Assembly: GCA_004297945.1 (NCBI GenBank)
Contig: SCRC01000071.1
Coordinates: forward strand, 1-46,140
Reading direction: 5' to 3'
DNA length: 46,140 nucleotides
DNA from: Candidimonas sp.
GTDB lineage: Bacteria > Pseudomonadota > Gammaproteobacteria > Burkholderiales > Burkholderiaceae_B
Shown here piece by piece: positions 14,791 through 23,533 of the stretch; positions within the stretch are counted from its first letter, which is position 1; every line of letters begins with the position of its first letter. Below the pieces are notes generated by a model. The model ran no database searches, was not told the DNA's origin, and saw nothing but the letters and a program-made list of their open reading frames with translations. Made by a program: the position numbers and the translations under genes.

Positions 14791-16796
14791 GCAGCAGCCC
14801 CTTCCGGATCGGGCGTCCAGTTGCCGGAATGTTCAAACTGATTCACTTCATCGGCAGGGATGTGATAGTCGCGATGGTAATTGAAGGTATGGCCGATGGA
14901 CACGACGATGATCCCCAGAAACGCAACAATAGCCAGCCACCAGATATACCAGATCATCGCGAATCCAAAGAGGGTTCCCAGCACGCCAAGGATGACGCCG
15001 GTACCCGTGTTCTTGGGCATGTGAATGTCGTTGAACCCTTCCAGCGGACGCCGGATTCCCCGTTCCTTCATGTCGAACCAGGCGTCCCGCTCGTGCACCC
15101 GCGGGATGAAAGCGAAGTTGTAGGCGGGCGGAGGCGAGGACGTCGACCATTCCAGCGTACGGGCATCCCAGGGGTCGTTGCCTACGGCATAGGCGTCGCG
15201 GCGACGGATACTGACATAGATCTGCATGATGAACGCGAGAATACCCAGCAGGATCACGAACGCGCCAAAGGCGGCAATAACGAACCAGATCTGCAGGCTT
15301 GGGTCATCGAAGTGGCTCAGGCGGCGGGTCACGCCCATCAGACCCAGCACATAGAGCGGGCCGAAGGCCAGCCAGAAACCGATTTGCCAGAACCAGAACG
15401 ACAGCTTGCCCCAGAACTCGTCCAGATGGAAACCAAAGGCCTTGGGGAACCAGTAGTTGATACCCGCAAATATGCCGAACACCACACCGCCGATGATGAC
15501 GTTGTGGAAATGCGCGACCAGGAACAGGCTGTTGTGCAGCAGGAAATCGGCGGGCGCCACCGACAGCATCACGCCGGTCATGCCGCCAATGGTGAAGGTG
15601 AACAAGAAGCCCATCGTCCATAGCATCGGCACGGTGTAGTGCACGCGGCCGCGGTACATGGTGAACAGCCAGTTGAAAATCTTCGCCCCGGTGGGGATCG
15701 AAATAATCATGGTCGTCAACGAAAAGAACGAATTGACGTCGGCGCCCGAACCCATCGTAAAGAAGTGGTGCAGCCACACAAGGTAGGACAGGATCATGAT
15801 CGCCGCAGTGGCATAGACCATCGAGGAATAACCGAACAGCGGCTTGCGCGAGAACGTCGGCACGATCTCCGAGTACACACCGAAAATGGGCAGAATCAGG
15901 ATGTACACCTCCGGGTGGCCCCACACCCAGATCAGGTTGATGTACAGCATCAAGTTGCCGCCGAAGCCGTTGGTGAAGAAATGCATGCCGAGGTAGCGGT
16001 CCAGCGACAGCAGGAACAGCGTGGCGGTGAGGATCGGAAATGTCACCACGATCAGGCCGCTGGTGCACAGTGTGGTCCAGCAGAACATCGGCATCTTCAT
16101 CAGGCTCATGCCCGGTGCGCGCATCTTGATGACGGTGACGACGAAGTTGATGCCTGTCAGTAGCGTTCCCACTCCCGCTAGCTGCAAGCCCCAGATGTAG
16201 TAGTCCACGCCCGTCCCCGGGCTTTGCTGGAGTTCGGACACGGGCGGATAGGCCAGCCAGCCGGCGGTCGTGAAATCACCGACGAACAGCGAGGTCATGA
16301 ACAGCACGACACCGGAACAGGTCAGCCAGAAGCTCAGGTTGTTGAGAAAAGGAAAGGCAACGTCGCGCGACCCGATCTGTAGCGGCATCACGTAGTTCAT
16401 CAGGCCCACAATGTAGGCCATGGCCACGAAAAAGATCATTATCGAGCCGTGGGCCGAGAAAATCTGGTCGTAATGGTGCGGCGGCAAATACCCCATGTTG
16501 CTGCCGAAGGCAATGGCTTGCTGTGAGCGCATCATGATGGCGTCGGAGAAGCCGCGCAGCAGCATCACCGTGGCCAGGATGATGTACATGATGCCCAGTT
16601 TCTTGTGGTCGACGCTGGTGAACCATTCGTGCCACAAATAGCCCCAATAGCGCTTGCGCGTAATGAAACCCAGAAGGCATGCACCGACTGCGGCCACCAC
16701 GATGAAGGTGATCACGACGATCGTGTTGTCCAGAGGAAGGGAGTCGAGCGTCAGGCGCCCGAGTAGAAAATTCAGGAATTCGGAGCGATCAGGCAT
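14787..16796 (-). CDS. cyoB: Cytochrome bo3 quinol oxidase subunit I
   Basis: The 669-residue protein (E. coli 663) holds low-spin haem b, haem o3 and CuB. Ligands match E. coli at a constant offset of 10 residues: His116 (AHGSIMIFF), His294 with cross-linked Tyr298 (WGHPEVYI), His343/His344 (WLHHFF) and the HFH pair near 429/431. The ubiquinol-site residues Arg81, Asp85, His108 and Gln111 are also kept, so this is a quinol rather than a cytochrome c oxidase. The ATG at 16796 is chosen to match the family's N-terminus; another ATG is 9 bases upstream. Confidence 0.96.
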   Translation of the reverse strand: MPDRSEFLNFLLGRLTLDSLPLDNTIVVITFIVVAAVGACLLGFITRKRYWGYLWHEWFTSVDHKKLGIMYIILATVMLLRGFSDAIMMRSQQAIAFGSNMGYLPPHHYDQIFSAHGSIMIFFVAMAYIVGLMNYVMPLQIGSRDVAFPFLNNLSFWLTCSGVVLFMTSLFVGDFTTAGWLAYPPVSELQQSPGTGVDYYIWGLQLAGVGTLLTGINFVVTVIKMRAPGMSLMKMPMFCWTTLCTSGLIVVTFPILTATLFLLSLDRYLGMHFFTNGFGGNLMLYINLIWVWGHPEVYILILPIFGVYSEIVPTFSRKPLFGYSSMVYATAAIMILSYLVWLHHFFTMGSGADVNSFFSLTTMIISIPTGAKIFNWLFTMYRGRVHYTVPMLWTMGFLFTFTIGGMTGVMLSVAPADFLLHNSLFLVAHFHNVIIGGVVFGIFAGINYWFPKAFGFHLDEFWGKLSFWFWQIGFWLAFGPLYVLGLMGVTRRLSHFDDPSLQIWFVIAAFGAFVILLGILAFIMQIYVSIRRRDAYAVGNDPWDARTLEWSTSSPPPAYNFAFIPRVHERDAWFDMKERGIRRPLEGFNDIHMPKNTGTGVILGVLGTLFGFAMIWYIWWLAIVAFLGIIVVSIGHTFNYHRDYHIPADEVNQFEHSGNWTPDPEGAAA

Positions 16797-16819
16797 AGTG
16801 TACATCCCAGGAAGGCCAA

Positions 16820-17770
16820 TCAGTGCATCGCCGCGCCATGCGCGGAGGCCGGTTCCATCCCGCGACTGGGCATGGCGTCTACCATTGTCTGGCTCATGCA
16901 CATCTGACCAGGATCGACGCAACGGTTGAGGATGCGTTCATATAAATCGGGGCTGGAATGGGCATAATAGTGTATCGGCTCGGCACGACTCGGCTGCTTG
17001 AGCTTGTCGTAGGCTGTGCGATCCAGCGTATGGCCGCCGGCGCGAACCTTTTCCACCCAGTTGTTGAAGTCCTTCTGGTTCATGCCGTGAAAGGTGAAAC
17101 GCATGTCGGTAAAGCCCGCCCCGCTGTAGTTGGCCGAAAAACCCTTGTAGTCACCCGGCTTGTTGATCACGCCATGCAGTACCGTTTGCATGCCTGGCAT
17201 GGTATAGACCTGGCCCACCAGAGCAGGAATGAAGAATGAGTCCATCATGGTGTCGGAGGTAAGCTTGAAGTGGATTGGCATGTCGACCGGCGCCGCCAGC
17301 TCGTTTACGGTGGCAATACCGTAGGCGGGGTAGAAGAATAGCCACTTCCAGCGCAGCGACACCACGTCCACCTCCAGTGGTTTGATGTTGGCGGGCACCG
17401 GTTTGTGCTCGGAGATTTTGTCCAGCGGACGGTATGGATCGAGCTGGTGAGTGCCAGTCCAGCTGACCGCACCCACCGCAATGATGATCAGCAGGGGCAC
17501 CGCCCACACCAGCAGCTCGAGCTGGGGGGAATGATCCCACTTGTCGTCGTACTTGGCCTGAGTGTTCGACGCGCGGTAGCGCCAGGCGATGACGGCAATG
17601 GCAATGAGCACGGGGACGATGATCAGCCCGATGATGATGGTAGTGCTGATCATGATGTCGCTTTGCTGCTTTGCCACGTAACCATCAGGATTGAGCAGCA
17701 CTAGATTGCAACCCCCCAGTATCAGCACAATGGGAAGCAGCAGCAAGCGATAGAAATGTTTCACGAGCAT
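16820..17770 (-). CDS. cyoA: Cytochrome bo3 quinol oxidase subunit II
   Basis: The 316-residue protein has a lipoprotein signal peptide with lipobox LILGGC, two transmembrane helices (about 40-65 and 85-107) and a periplasmic cupredoxin-like domain without CuA ligands, as expected in quinol oxidases. It is the first gene of cyoABCD-SURF1, on the minus strand. Its first 15 codons and the upstream 50 bp belong to an imperfect tandem duplication (17717-17919), so the promoter and ribosome-binding region exist in two versions. Confidence 0.95.
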   Translation of the reverse strand: MLVKHFYRLLLLPIVLILGGCNLVLLNPDGYVAKQQSDIMISTTIIIGLIIVPVLIAIAVIAWRYRASNTQAKYDDKWDHSPQLELLVWAVPLLIIIAVGAVSWTGTHQLDPYRPLDKISEHKPVPANIKPLEVDVVSLRWKWLFFYPAYGIATVNELAAPVDMPIHFKLTSDTMMDSFFIPALVGQVYTMPGMQTVLHGVINKPGDYKGFSANYSGAGFTDMRFTFHGMNQKDFNNWVEKVRAGGHTLDRTAYDKLKQPSRAEPIHYYAHSSPDLYERILNRCVDPGQMCMSQTMVDAMPSRGMEPASAHGAAMH

Positions 17771-17919
17771 GGGGGGGGAAAACCTGCGACGAGAAGAGAA
17801 ACCGCGTCTATTTTATACCCATCAGTATCAGCACGATGGGAAGCAGCAGGCGACAGAAATGTTTCACGAGTATGAAAGGAAAAACCTGCGACGAAAAGAG
17901 AAATCCCTTCTATTTTATA
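17717..17919. repeat. Imperfect tandem duplication of the cyoA 5' end
   Basis: Unit 1 (17717-17817) and unit 2 (17823-17919) align over their whole length. Both start CAGTATCAGCAC and end TTTTATA, with roughly 85% identity by eye. Unit 1 holds the cyoA start codon. In unit 2 the ATG has become ATA, but a GTG two codons on opens a 19-residue leader-like frame (17808-17867, minus strand) ending TAG. Unit 2 also lies in the 5' region of the divergent MFS gene. Confidence 0.85.
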
Positions 17920-17981
17920 GTAACCTTGAAAGCAATCTCGCAGCTTTTTTCGATTTGGCGAGTTTGTTCATCGGAAACGAT

Positions 17982-19310
17982 ATGCTTATCACACCCGCTC
18001 AGCCCGCCAAACCATCCGGCTTTGCACAACCCGAAAGTTCTCACGCGCGGCAAATCACTCCCAGCGACATCTCCGTCGGCGTAGTGGTCGGGCGTACGGC
18101 CAGTTTTTTCGATGTATTCGTGTTCGGCATTGCCTGTGCCCTGGTATTCCCGAAGGTCTTTTTCCCCTTTGCCAGCCTGGCAGACGGCATGTTTTATTCC
18201 TTTGCGATATTTGCCTTGGGCTTTATCGCACAGCCACTGGGTTCGCTGTTTTTCCTGCCCATACAACGGCGCTTCGGCAGCGCCACGACACTGACCATCG
18301 CGTTGTTCGTGTTGGGTTCGGCGACGGTCGGCGTTGCGTTCCTGCCGGGCTACGAGTCTCTCGGCTATGCGTCCATTGCGGCGCTGTGCATCCTGCGCGT
18401 GGGCCAGGGCTTTGCCATGGGCGGCAGCTGGGACGGGTTAGCGTCCCTGCTGGCCATCAAGACGCCCCCGCACCGCCGAGGCTGGTATGCGTCGATTCCC
18501 CAACTGGGCGCACCCATCGGTTTCATTGTCGCGGCCAGCCTTTTTGCCTACCTGTGGTCGAGCCTCTCGCACGAAGAGTTCTATACCTGGGGATGGCGAT
18601 ATCCGTTCTTTACGGCTTTCGCCGTCAATGTGGTGGCCTTGTTCGCCCGCCTGCGCCTAGTGGTCAGCCCCGAGTACACCAAGGAGTTCAAGCAACGCGA
18701 CCTGGCTCCCGCGTCTGTCGGAGGGCTGATCCGCTCACAGGGGCGATACGTGGCATTGGGCGCTTTTGCACCGCTGGCCAGCTACGCCCTCCTCAACCTG
18801 GTAACCCTATTCACGCTTTCGTGGGCCTTGTTGTACACCCGGCAATCCCCAACCCATTTCCTGGTGATTCAGATCATTGGTGCTCTCGTGGCCATCCCCT
18901 GCATGCTGGTATCGGGCCGGATCGCCGACATTCTGGGGCGGCGCATTACGCTGGGCCTGTTTGCCACGCTTATTGCCGTCTACAGTGGATGGACAGCAGT
19001 CCTGCTGTCCGGAGACGACTTCGAAAGCTATCTTTTCATCATTATCGGGTTCGCCCTGCTCGGCTTCTCGCACGCCCAATCCTCTGGCGCGGTGGCAGCC
19101 AGCTTCCGCCGCGAATTCCGCTATACGGGCGCGCACTTCTCCGCAGACCTCAGCTCGTTGCTGGGGGCGGGCTTTGCCCCGCTGGTGGCGCTTTCGCTGG
19201 CCGCCTATCTGGGGGTGGGGTATGTGGGCCTGTACCTTCTTTCGGGAGCCGCCTGCACCTTGGTGGCACTGTGGATCAGCCGCAAACTGGGTGGATTGCC
19301 CAACAACTGA
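17982..19310 (+). CDS. MFS transporter, metabolite:proton symporter type
   Basis: The 442-residue protein has twelve hydrophobic segments and the MHS-subfamily pattern: VGRTASFFDVFVFGIACALVF in helix 1, PLGSLFFLPIQRRFGS as the loop 2-3 motif, then GQGFAMGGSWDGLASLL and SGRIADILGRR. Such proteins import organic acids or osmolytes with protons. The ATG at 17982 has GGAAA seven bases upstream; the open frame reaches back through the tandem duplication, but that part is not protein-like. It diverges from cyoA. The substrate is unknown. Confidence 0.83.
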   Translation: MLITPAQPAKPSGFAQPESSHARQITPSDISVGVVVGRTASFFDVFVFGIACALVFPKVFFPFASLADGMFYSFAIFALGFIAQPLGSLFFLPIQRRFGSATTLTIALFVLGSATVGVAFLPGYESLGYASIAALCILRVGQGFAMGGSWDGLASLLAIKTPPHRRGWYASIPQLGAPIGFIVAASLFAYLWSSLSHEEFYTWGWRYPFFTAFAVNVVALFARLRLVVSPEYTKEFKQRDLAPASVGGLIRSQGRYVALGAFAPLASYALLNLVTLFTLSWALLYTRQSPTHFLVIQIIGALVAIPCMLVSGRIADILGRRITLGLFATLIAVYSGWTAVLLSGDDFESYLFIIIGFALLGFSHAQSSGAVAASFRREFRYTGAHFSADLSSLLGAGFAPLVALSLAAYLGVGYVGLYLLSGAACTLVALWISRKLGGLPNN

Positions 19311-19330
19311 CAATAAATGGCACCGTTGCC

Positions 19331-19465
19331 ATGGCATCCATGACGCGGCGCCAGTTTCATATCCATAAATGGCGCGCCAAGTTTGGCGGCATGGATGCGC
19401 CGATGATGACGCGCCTCAGACAGTACTGTTGTACGGCAAGCGAAGCCGACAAAGTGCACGATTGA
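19331..19465 (+). pseudogene. IS3-family transposase OrfA fragment
   Basis: A 44-residue frame contains RRQFHIHKWRAKFGGMDAPM and MTRLRQ, which match the middle of IS3-family OrfA proteins (the helix-turn-helix followed by the W-R-x-K-[FY]-G-G-M motif). The homology then stops. No OrfB or terminal inverted repeat is seen. It abuts the right copy of the 20-bp repeat and marks old mobile DNA at the edge of the catabolic island. Confidence 0.65.
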
Positions 19466-19481
19466 TTTAGAAATGGAATAA
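19462..19481 (+). repeat. 20-bp direct repeat, right copy
   Basis: It is identical to the last 20 bp of hipA (12924-12943). Weak similarity continues for about 25 bp beyond both copies (an ATGA...TTGAGAA pattern), suggesting that a longer segment was once duplicated. Confidence 0.8.
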
Positions 19482-19532
19482 AACCCGCATGAATGCTTGA
19501 GAATAAACATTAGTCAGACCCAACTGCGTAGA

Positions 19533-20312
19533 TCAAGCCCGCGTAAATAAAGTCAAGAGCTTTTTCATCGACTCCTTCAGTAGTCCCTGATCGCCACCTA
19601 TCGCAACGAACGTCATTCCCATGTCGAGATAGCGCCTGGCATCGACTTCGATCGGTGCCAGGATGCCAACCGGCTTGCCTTTCCCCAGGCAGATGGCAGT
19701 CGCTTGTTCAATAGCCTCCTGCACGTCCGCATGGGCGGGGTTCAGTAGATGCCCATACGTCGCAGCGAGGTCCTGCGGGCCGATGAAGATACCGTCCACA
19801 CCATCCACATCGGCAATTTCGCCAACATTGGCGATTCCCTTAGGGGTTTCCACCTGAACCATCACACAGATCGAAGCATTGATCTGTGTGAAATAGTCGG
19901 GCTCGTTACCATAACGGTTACTGCGCTGCGACACCGAAACGCCGCGTACGCCATCCGGCGGGTAGCGGGTTGCCATTACCGCCAGCCTGGCCTGGTCGGC
20001 AGTTTCTACCATGGGAATGAGAAAATTGTAAAAGCCCAAATCGAGCATGCGCTTGAGCAGAACCGGGTCATTTGCCTGCGGACGAACCACCGGCGCTGAA
20101 GGGCTGTCTTTCAACGCTAGCAATTGCAAATGCAAACTCGACAAATCATTAGGAGAATGCTCGGCATCGAGCAAAATCCAGTCAAAGCCCGCATAGCCAA
20201 CAATCTCCGTGGATATCGGATTGGCCAGCGAGGCCCAGCAGCCATAGAGCCTTTCATGCTCAAGTAATGCCTTGCGAAAGGTATTTCCAAGACCACGATA
20301 CGGAGTATTCAT
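19533..20312 (-). CDS. garL: HpcH/HpaI aldolase, 2-keto-3-deoxyglucarate aldolase (GarL) type
   Basis: The 259-residue class II aldolase resembles E. coli GarL along its length: GCWASLANPISTEIVGYAGF, LDAEHSPND with the catalytic His, PVVRP with the substrate Arg, metal ligands Glu in VQVETPKG and Asp in GPQDLAA, and ILAPIEVDARRYLDMG. GarL splits 2-keto-3-deoxyglucarate into pyruvate and tartronate semialdehyde; relatives accept other 4-hydroxy-2-ketoacids. It is the last gene of the minus-strand catabolic block, 41 bp after the oxidoreductase. Substrate identity in this cluster is inferred from family only. Confidence 0.87.
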   Translation of the reverse strand: MNTPYRGLGNTFRKALLEHERLYGCWASLANPISTEIVGYAGFDWILLDAEHSPNDLSSLHLQLLALKDSPSAPVVRPQANDPVLLKRMLDLGFYNFLIPMVETADQARLAVMATRYPPDGVRGVSVSQRSNRYGNEPDYFTQINASICVMVQVETPKGIANVGEIADVDGVDGIFIGPQDLAATYGHLLNPAHADVQEAIEQATAICLGKGKPVGILAPIEVDARRYLDMGMTFVAIGGDQGLLKESMKKLLTLFTRA

Positions 20313-20353
20313 AAGTTAAAATGGATTTTCTAAAATTAAAGTCGGCTTGGCTT

Positions 20354-21418
20354 TCAACTATGCGAAGCCAAGAGCCCCCTAACATCGATATAACGGCCAT
20401 GCTCCTCAATAGATTGCAATGCCGCGTAAATAACTGCCAGCGCAACGCAGCCATTCTCGCCAGACAAGCTCGATGGAGTATCGCTTGCGATGGCATCAGC
20501 AAACATATCGAGCTCTTCGCAGAACATATCGCCCGGAGGAACGGGCAGCAAATTCCTTTGCGCAAAGCCTTCCGAGCGCTTCTGGAAATATAGCTCAGCA
20601 CTCTCGTGCAACCGATCCGCGCTGCCCCAGGCACTCTGATCAATCTGATAATGCATCAGCGCCTTGGTGCCAACAACTTTGATAGAGAAAATACCCGGTG
20701 AAGTCCACGAGGAGCCTACAAAACCCAGCTTGCCGTCGACAAAGCGCACTGTGGTCAGCGATTGATCATCCACCTCAGCCCCGGTCGGCGAGAGCTTTGA
20801 CGCCATTGAGCCGGCCTCAAGAATTTCACCACCCAGATAATGCAGTATGTCGAAACAATGAATTGCAATCTGGCTTAAACAACCGCCTGGAGAGCGCGCT
20901 CTGTACCAGCGCCAGTTATCCGGTGTCAAATCCAAGCCCCGGTCATTGGAAAAATTACATTCGATATAACATACGCGACCAAGCTCGCCCCTGTCGATCG
21001 CTTCTTTAGTCAGACGCACGCCTGACAGCAGACGCGCACAATGTCCCACCATCACCTGTACAGCATAGCGTTTCCCCAGATCGGACAACATCAAACCGTC
21101 AGCCAGTGTATTGGCTATCGGCTTTTCGACATAGACGTGCTTGCCGGCGATGGCGGCCTGTTCGGCTATCGGCAAATGCAGTTCGTTGGGTACCGTAATC
21201 AGCACACCCCGGATCTCCTTGTTTCCAAGTATTTGGGCAAGATCTGAAACTGACGGAATACCAAACTCCCGGGTATAGGCGGCGCGCTTCTCGTGCGACC
21301 GGCTAAAGCCCGCCACCACCTTGATCTTTTTCGACTTCTCGGCCGCCTTCGTCAAAACACCCGCCCATTTGCCTAGGCCGACGATACCGACGGGAACCGG
21401 ATAGGCAGACAACGACAC
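20354..21418 (-). CDS. Gfo/Idh/MocA-family oxidoreductase
   Basis: The 354-residue protein has an N-terminal Rossmann domain (GIVGLGKWAGVL) with the family's EKP motif (YVEKPIAN) and a C-terminal alpha/beta domain with the expected GGGxxxDxxxH-like site in SPGGCLSQIAIHCFDILHYL. Such enzymes oxidise sugars, inositols or hydroxyacids with NAD(P). The GTG start at 21418 directly follows the SDR stop codon, and GGAGGTG lies inside the end of the SDR gene, so the two are coupled. The substrate is unknown. Confidence 0.87.
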   Translation of the reverse strand: MSLSAYPVPVGIVGLGKWAGVLTKAAEKSKKIKVVAGFSRSHEKRAAYTREFGIPSVSDLAQILGNKEIRGVLITVPNELHLPIAEQAAIAGKHVYVEKPIANTLADGLMLSDLGKRYAVQVMVGHCARLLSGVRLTKEAIDRGELGRVCYIECNFSNDRGLDLTPDNWRWYRARSPGGCLSQIAIHCFDILHYLGGEILEAGSMASKLSPTGAEVDDQSLTTVRFVDGKLGFVGSSWTSPGIFSIKVVGTKALMHYQIDQSAWGSADRLHESAELYFQKRSEGFAQRNLLPVPPGDMFCEELDMFADAIASDTPSSLSGENGCVALAVIYAALQSIEEHGRYIDVRGLLASHS

Positions 21419-22153
21419 TTAGGCACCTCCAGAACCGCTGATGCTCACTCCACCGCACACAAATAACGTCTGTCCGGTGATATAACCGCTTTGCGGCGAC
21501 AAAAAAAACATGGCTGCGTTAGCAATATCCGCGGGCTCTCCCACCCGCCTCATCGGAATGCTATCTATCACTCTTTGCCGCTTCTCGCTGCCGGGCGGAT
21601 GCCCGTTATTGAACAAAGCAGTTGCAACCGCCCCCGGAGCAATCACATTGAAGGTGATGCCATCCCTGGCCAGTTCGAGGGAAAGAGTCCTGGCCATACC
21701 GATCACGCCGGCCTTGGCAGAAGCATAGATGACTCTGTCTGTCTTGCCCAGCACCGCACGCGACGAAATACTGAGAATTCGACCGTACTTGGCCGCACGC
21801 ATCGCGGGTGTGAATGCCTGGATCAACAACAGGCTAGCCTTCAAATTAATGGCCAGAACATATTCCATGTCTTCGATGCTTGCCGCTTCGAGCGGGCCAG
21901 GACGATTTGCACTGGCATTATTAACCAGGCATTTCACCGGATATCGATTGGCTATTTCAGCAGACAATTGCCGCGTCGCCTCAATATCCGTCAAGTCTGA
22001 CTCAAAGTAAAGAATGCTCTTATGCTTGATCTGTGGCGGCCTGCGCTGCAAAGTAATGACCATCCGGCCGCTATCGAGCAACGCCCGTGCGATCGCTTCA
22101 CCTATCCCCGAACTCGCTCCGGTAACAACGGCCACATCTTTTTCTTTCATCAT
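21419..22153 (-). CDS. Short-chain dehydrogenase/reductase
   Basis: The 244-residue classical SDR has the cofactor loop TGASSGIG, NNASANR, a catalytic Ser in ISISSRAVL and YASAKAG holding the Tyr/Lys pair. The C-terminal GGVSISGSGGA is usual for FabG-like members. The ATG at 22153 overlaps the last base of the amidohydrolase stop codon (TAATG). It reduces a ketone or oxidises an alcohol; the substrate cannot be deduced. Confidence 0.88.
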   Translation of the reverse strand: MMKEKDVAVVTGASSGIGEAIARALLDSGRMVITLQRRPPQIKHKSILYFESDLTDIEATRQLSAEIANRYPVKCLVNNASANRPGPLEAASIEDMEYVLAINLKASLLLIQAFTPAMRAAKYGRILSISSRAVLGKTDRVIYASAKAGVIGMARTLSLELARDGITFNVIAPGAVATALFNNGHPPGSEKRQRVIDSIPMRRVGEPADIANAAMFFLSPQSGYITGQTLFVCGGVSISGSGGA

Positions 22154-23502
22154 TATAAATAATCGACCTTTTTCCAATCGCCCGGGTTCACAGTCACCAC
22201 ATTCTTAGTGTGTCCTTCACGGCGATCCGCATAGATTTCACCTTCTTTCATTACCATGCGGATATTTTTCTTGTCCTGCAAACACCGAATATCCTCCAGA
22301 GGATTCCCATCGATGGCAATAATATCGGCCAACTTGCCGGCTTCGATACTGCCTATGTCGTCTCCGAGCTTAATCGCCCGCGCCGAATTGATGGTCGCGA
22401 CCTGGATTGCCTCGATGGGCTTCATGCCCAGATCCACATACAGTTCCAACTCGCGCGCATTGCTCCCCATCTCTGGGTCGAAACCCATGTCGGTGCCCAT
22501 GGCCATTTTCACGCCCGCCTTATGCATCTTCTGGAAGGTTTCGAAGCAAAATGGCTGTATTGCTTTCATTTTATTGATGACGAACATCGCAGTGCCCTGC
22601 AGGCGACGCGTCTCGATCGCATGATCTGTACGATGCAGCAGCGTAGAGGTCACATAGGCGTCGGAGGCGGCAATCATATCGGTCGTCTCATCCTCGCTAA
22701 ACACCATATGCTCGATCGTGTCTGCCCCGGCTTGCAAGGCCATGCGCTGGCCATTCGGCGTAAAGCAATGAACCGCGGCGGCCTTGTGAAAAGCATGTGC
22801 TTCATCGACAACCGCATCCAGCTCTTCCTGCGTCATATTGCGCACATCCGGCTCTTCCTTGTCCGTGCCGCCTCCACCGGTGACACAAGTCTTGATCACG
22901 TCGCATCCTGCAAGTAGGTTTTGGCGCGCCAATTTGCGCAGTTCCCAAGGACCGTCAGCCGTCTGGAAACCGTAACGCTGCATCGCCCTGGGCTGGATCA
23001 AGTCCAGGTGAGAGCCGGTGATGGTAGTGAAGCCTCCAATCAGCATCCTTGGCCCTTCCAGAATGCCGGCGTTGATCGAATCGCGTATCCCGCACAGATG
23101 CGAGGTCAGTAAGCCACGACTGGAATTCAGGCCCAGATCGCGCAACGTGGTGAAACCCATATCAAAGCACAACTGCGCGTGAAACAACCCATACATCTGC
23201 TGCAATTCCGGCGTGATTTCCCATTGCGCGACCCGGTAGTTATGAAAAGTCAGGCAATTGAACATCATGGTGTGTATATGACAATCCAACATACCTGGCA
23301 TCAAGGTGCTCGATCCGCAGTCGATCACCTCAGCACCGGCCTCAATTACGACATCGGAAGCAGTGCCAACTTGCATAATGCGCCGGCCGTTAAGCACGAT
23401 GACCGGGTCCTTAATCAGGCCCCCGCTTATCGTATCAATCATGCGAGCACTTTTAATGACCTTTATTTTGCCATCCGGTTCGGCAGGTTTTAAGCTATGC
23501 AT
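22153..23502 (-). CDS. Metal-dependent amidohydrolase (imidazolonepropionase/prolidase-like, COG1228 type)
   Basis: The 449-residue protein has the amidohydrolase TIM barrel with HxH in DCHIH, a probable carboxylated Lys in DVIKTCVTGG, metal His residues in AVHCFT and IEHMVF, and the catalytic Asp in GTDMGFD. Flanking beta-sandwich segments are at both ends (VIKSARMIDT, GKLADIIAIDGNPL). It would hydrolyse a cyclic or linear amide. I chose the ATG at 23502, which has AGGAAAA at good spacing; the frame opens far upstream but overlaps cobW. It is linked to an upstream CobW-type GTPase, which may deliver its metal. Confidence 0.87.
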   Translation of the reverse strand: MHSLKPAEPDGKIKVIKSARMIDTISGGLIKDPVIVLNGRRIMQVGTASDVVIEAGAEVIDCGSSTLMPGMLDCHIHTMMFNCLTFHNYRVAQWEITPELQQMYGLFHAQLCFDMGFTTLRDLGLNSSRGLLTSHLCGIRDSINAGILEGPRMLIGGFTTITGSHLDLIQPRAMQRYGFQTADGPWELRKLARQNLLAGCDVIKTCVTGGGGTDKEEPDVRNMTQEELDAVVDEAHAFHKAAAVHCFTPNGQRMALQAGADTIEHMVFSEDETTDMIAASDAYVTSTLLHRTDHAIETRRLQGTAMFVINKMKAIQPFCFETFQKMHKAGVKMAMGTDMGFDPEMGSNARELELYVDLGMKPIEAIQVATINSARAIKLGDDIGSIEAGKLADIIAIDGNPLEDIRCLQDKKNIRMVMKEGEIYADRREGHTKNVVTVNPGDWKKVDYL

Positions 23503-23533
23503 TTGCATTTTCCTATGATGGATTATGTTGGAT

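Noticed and set aside
17769-17981. Long N-terminal extension of the MFS transporter
   Set aside because: The extension translates the tandem duplication into charged, repeated sequence; the ATG at 17982 has a proper ribosome-binding site just before the first helix.
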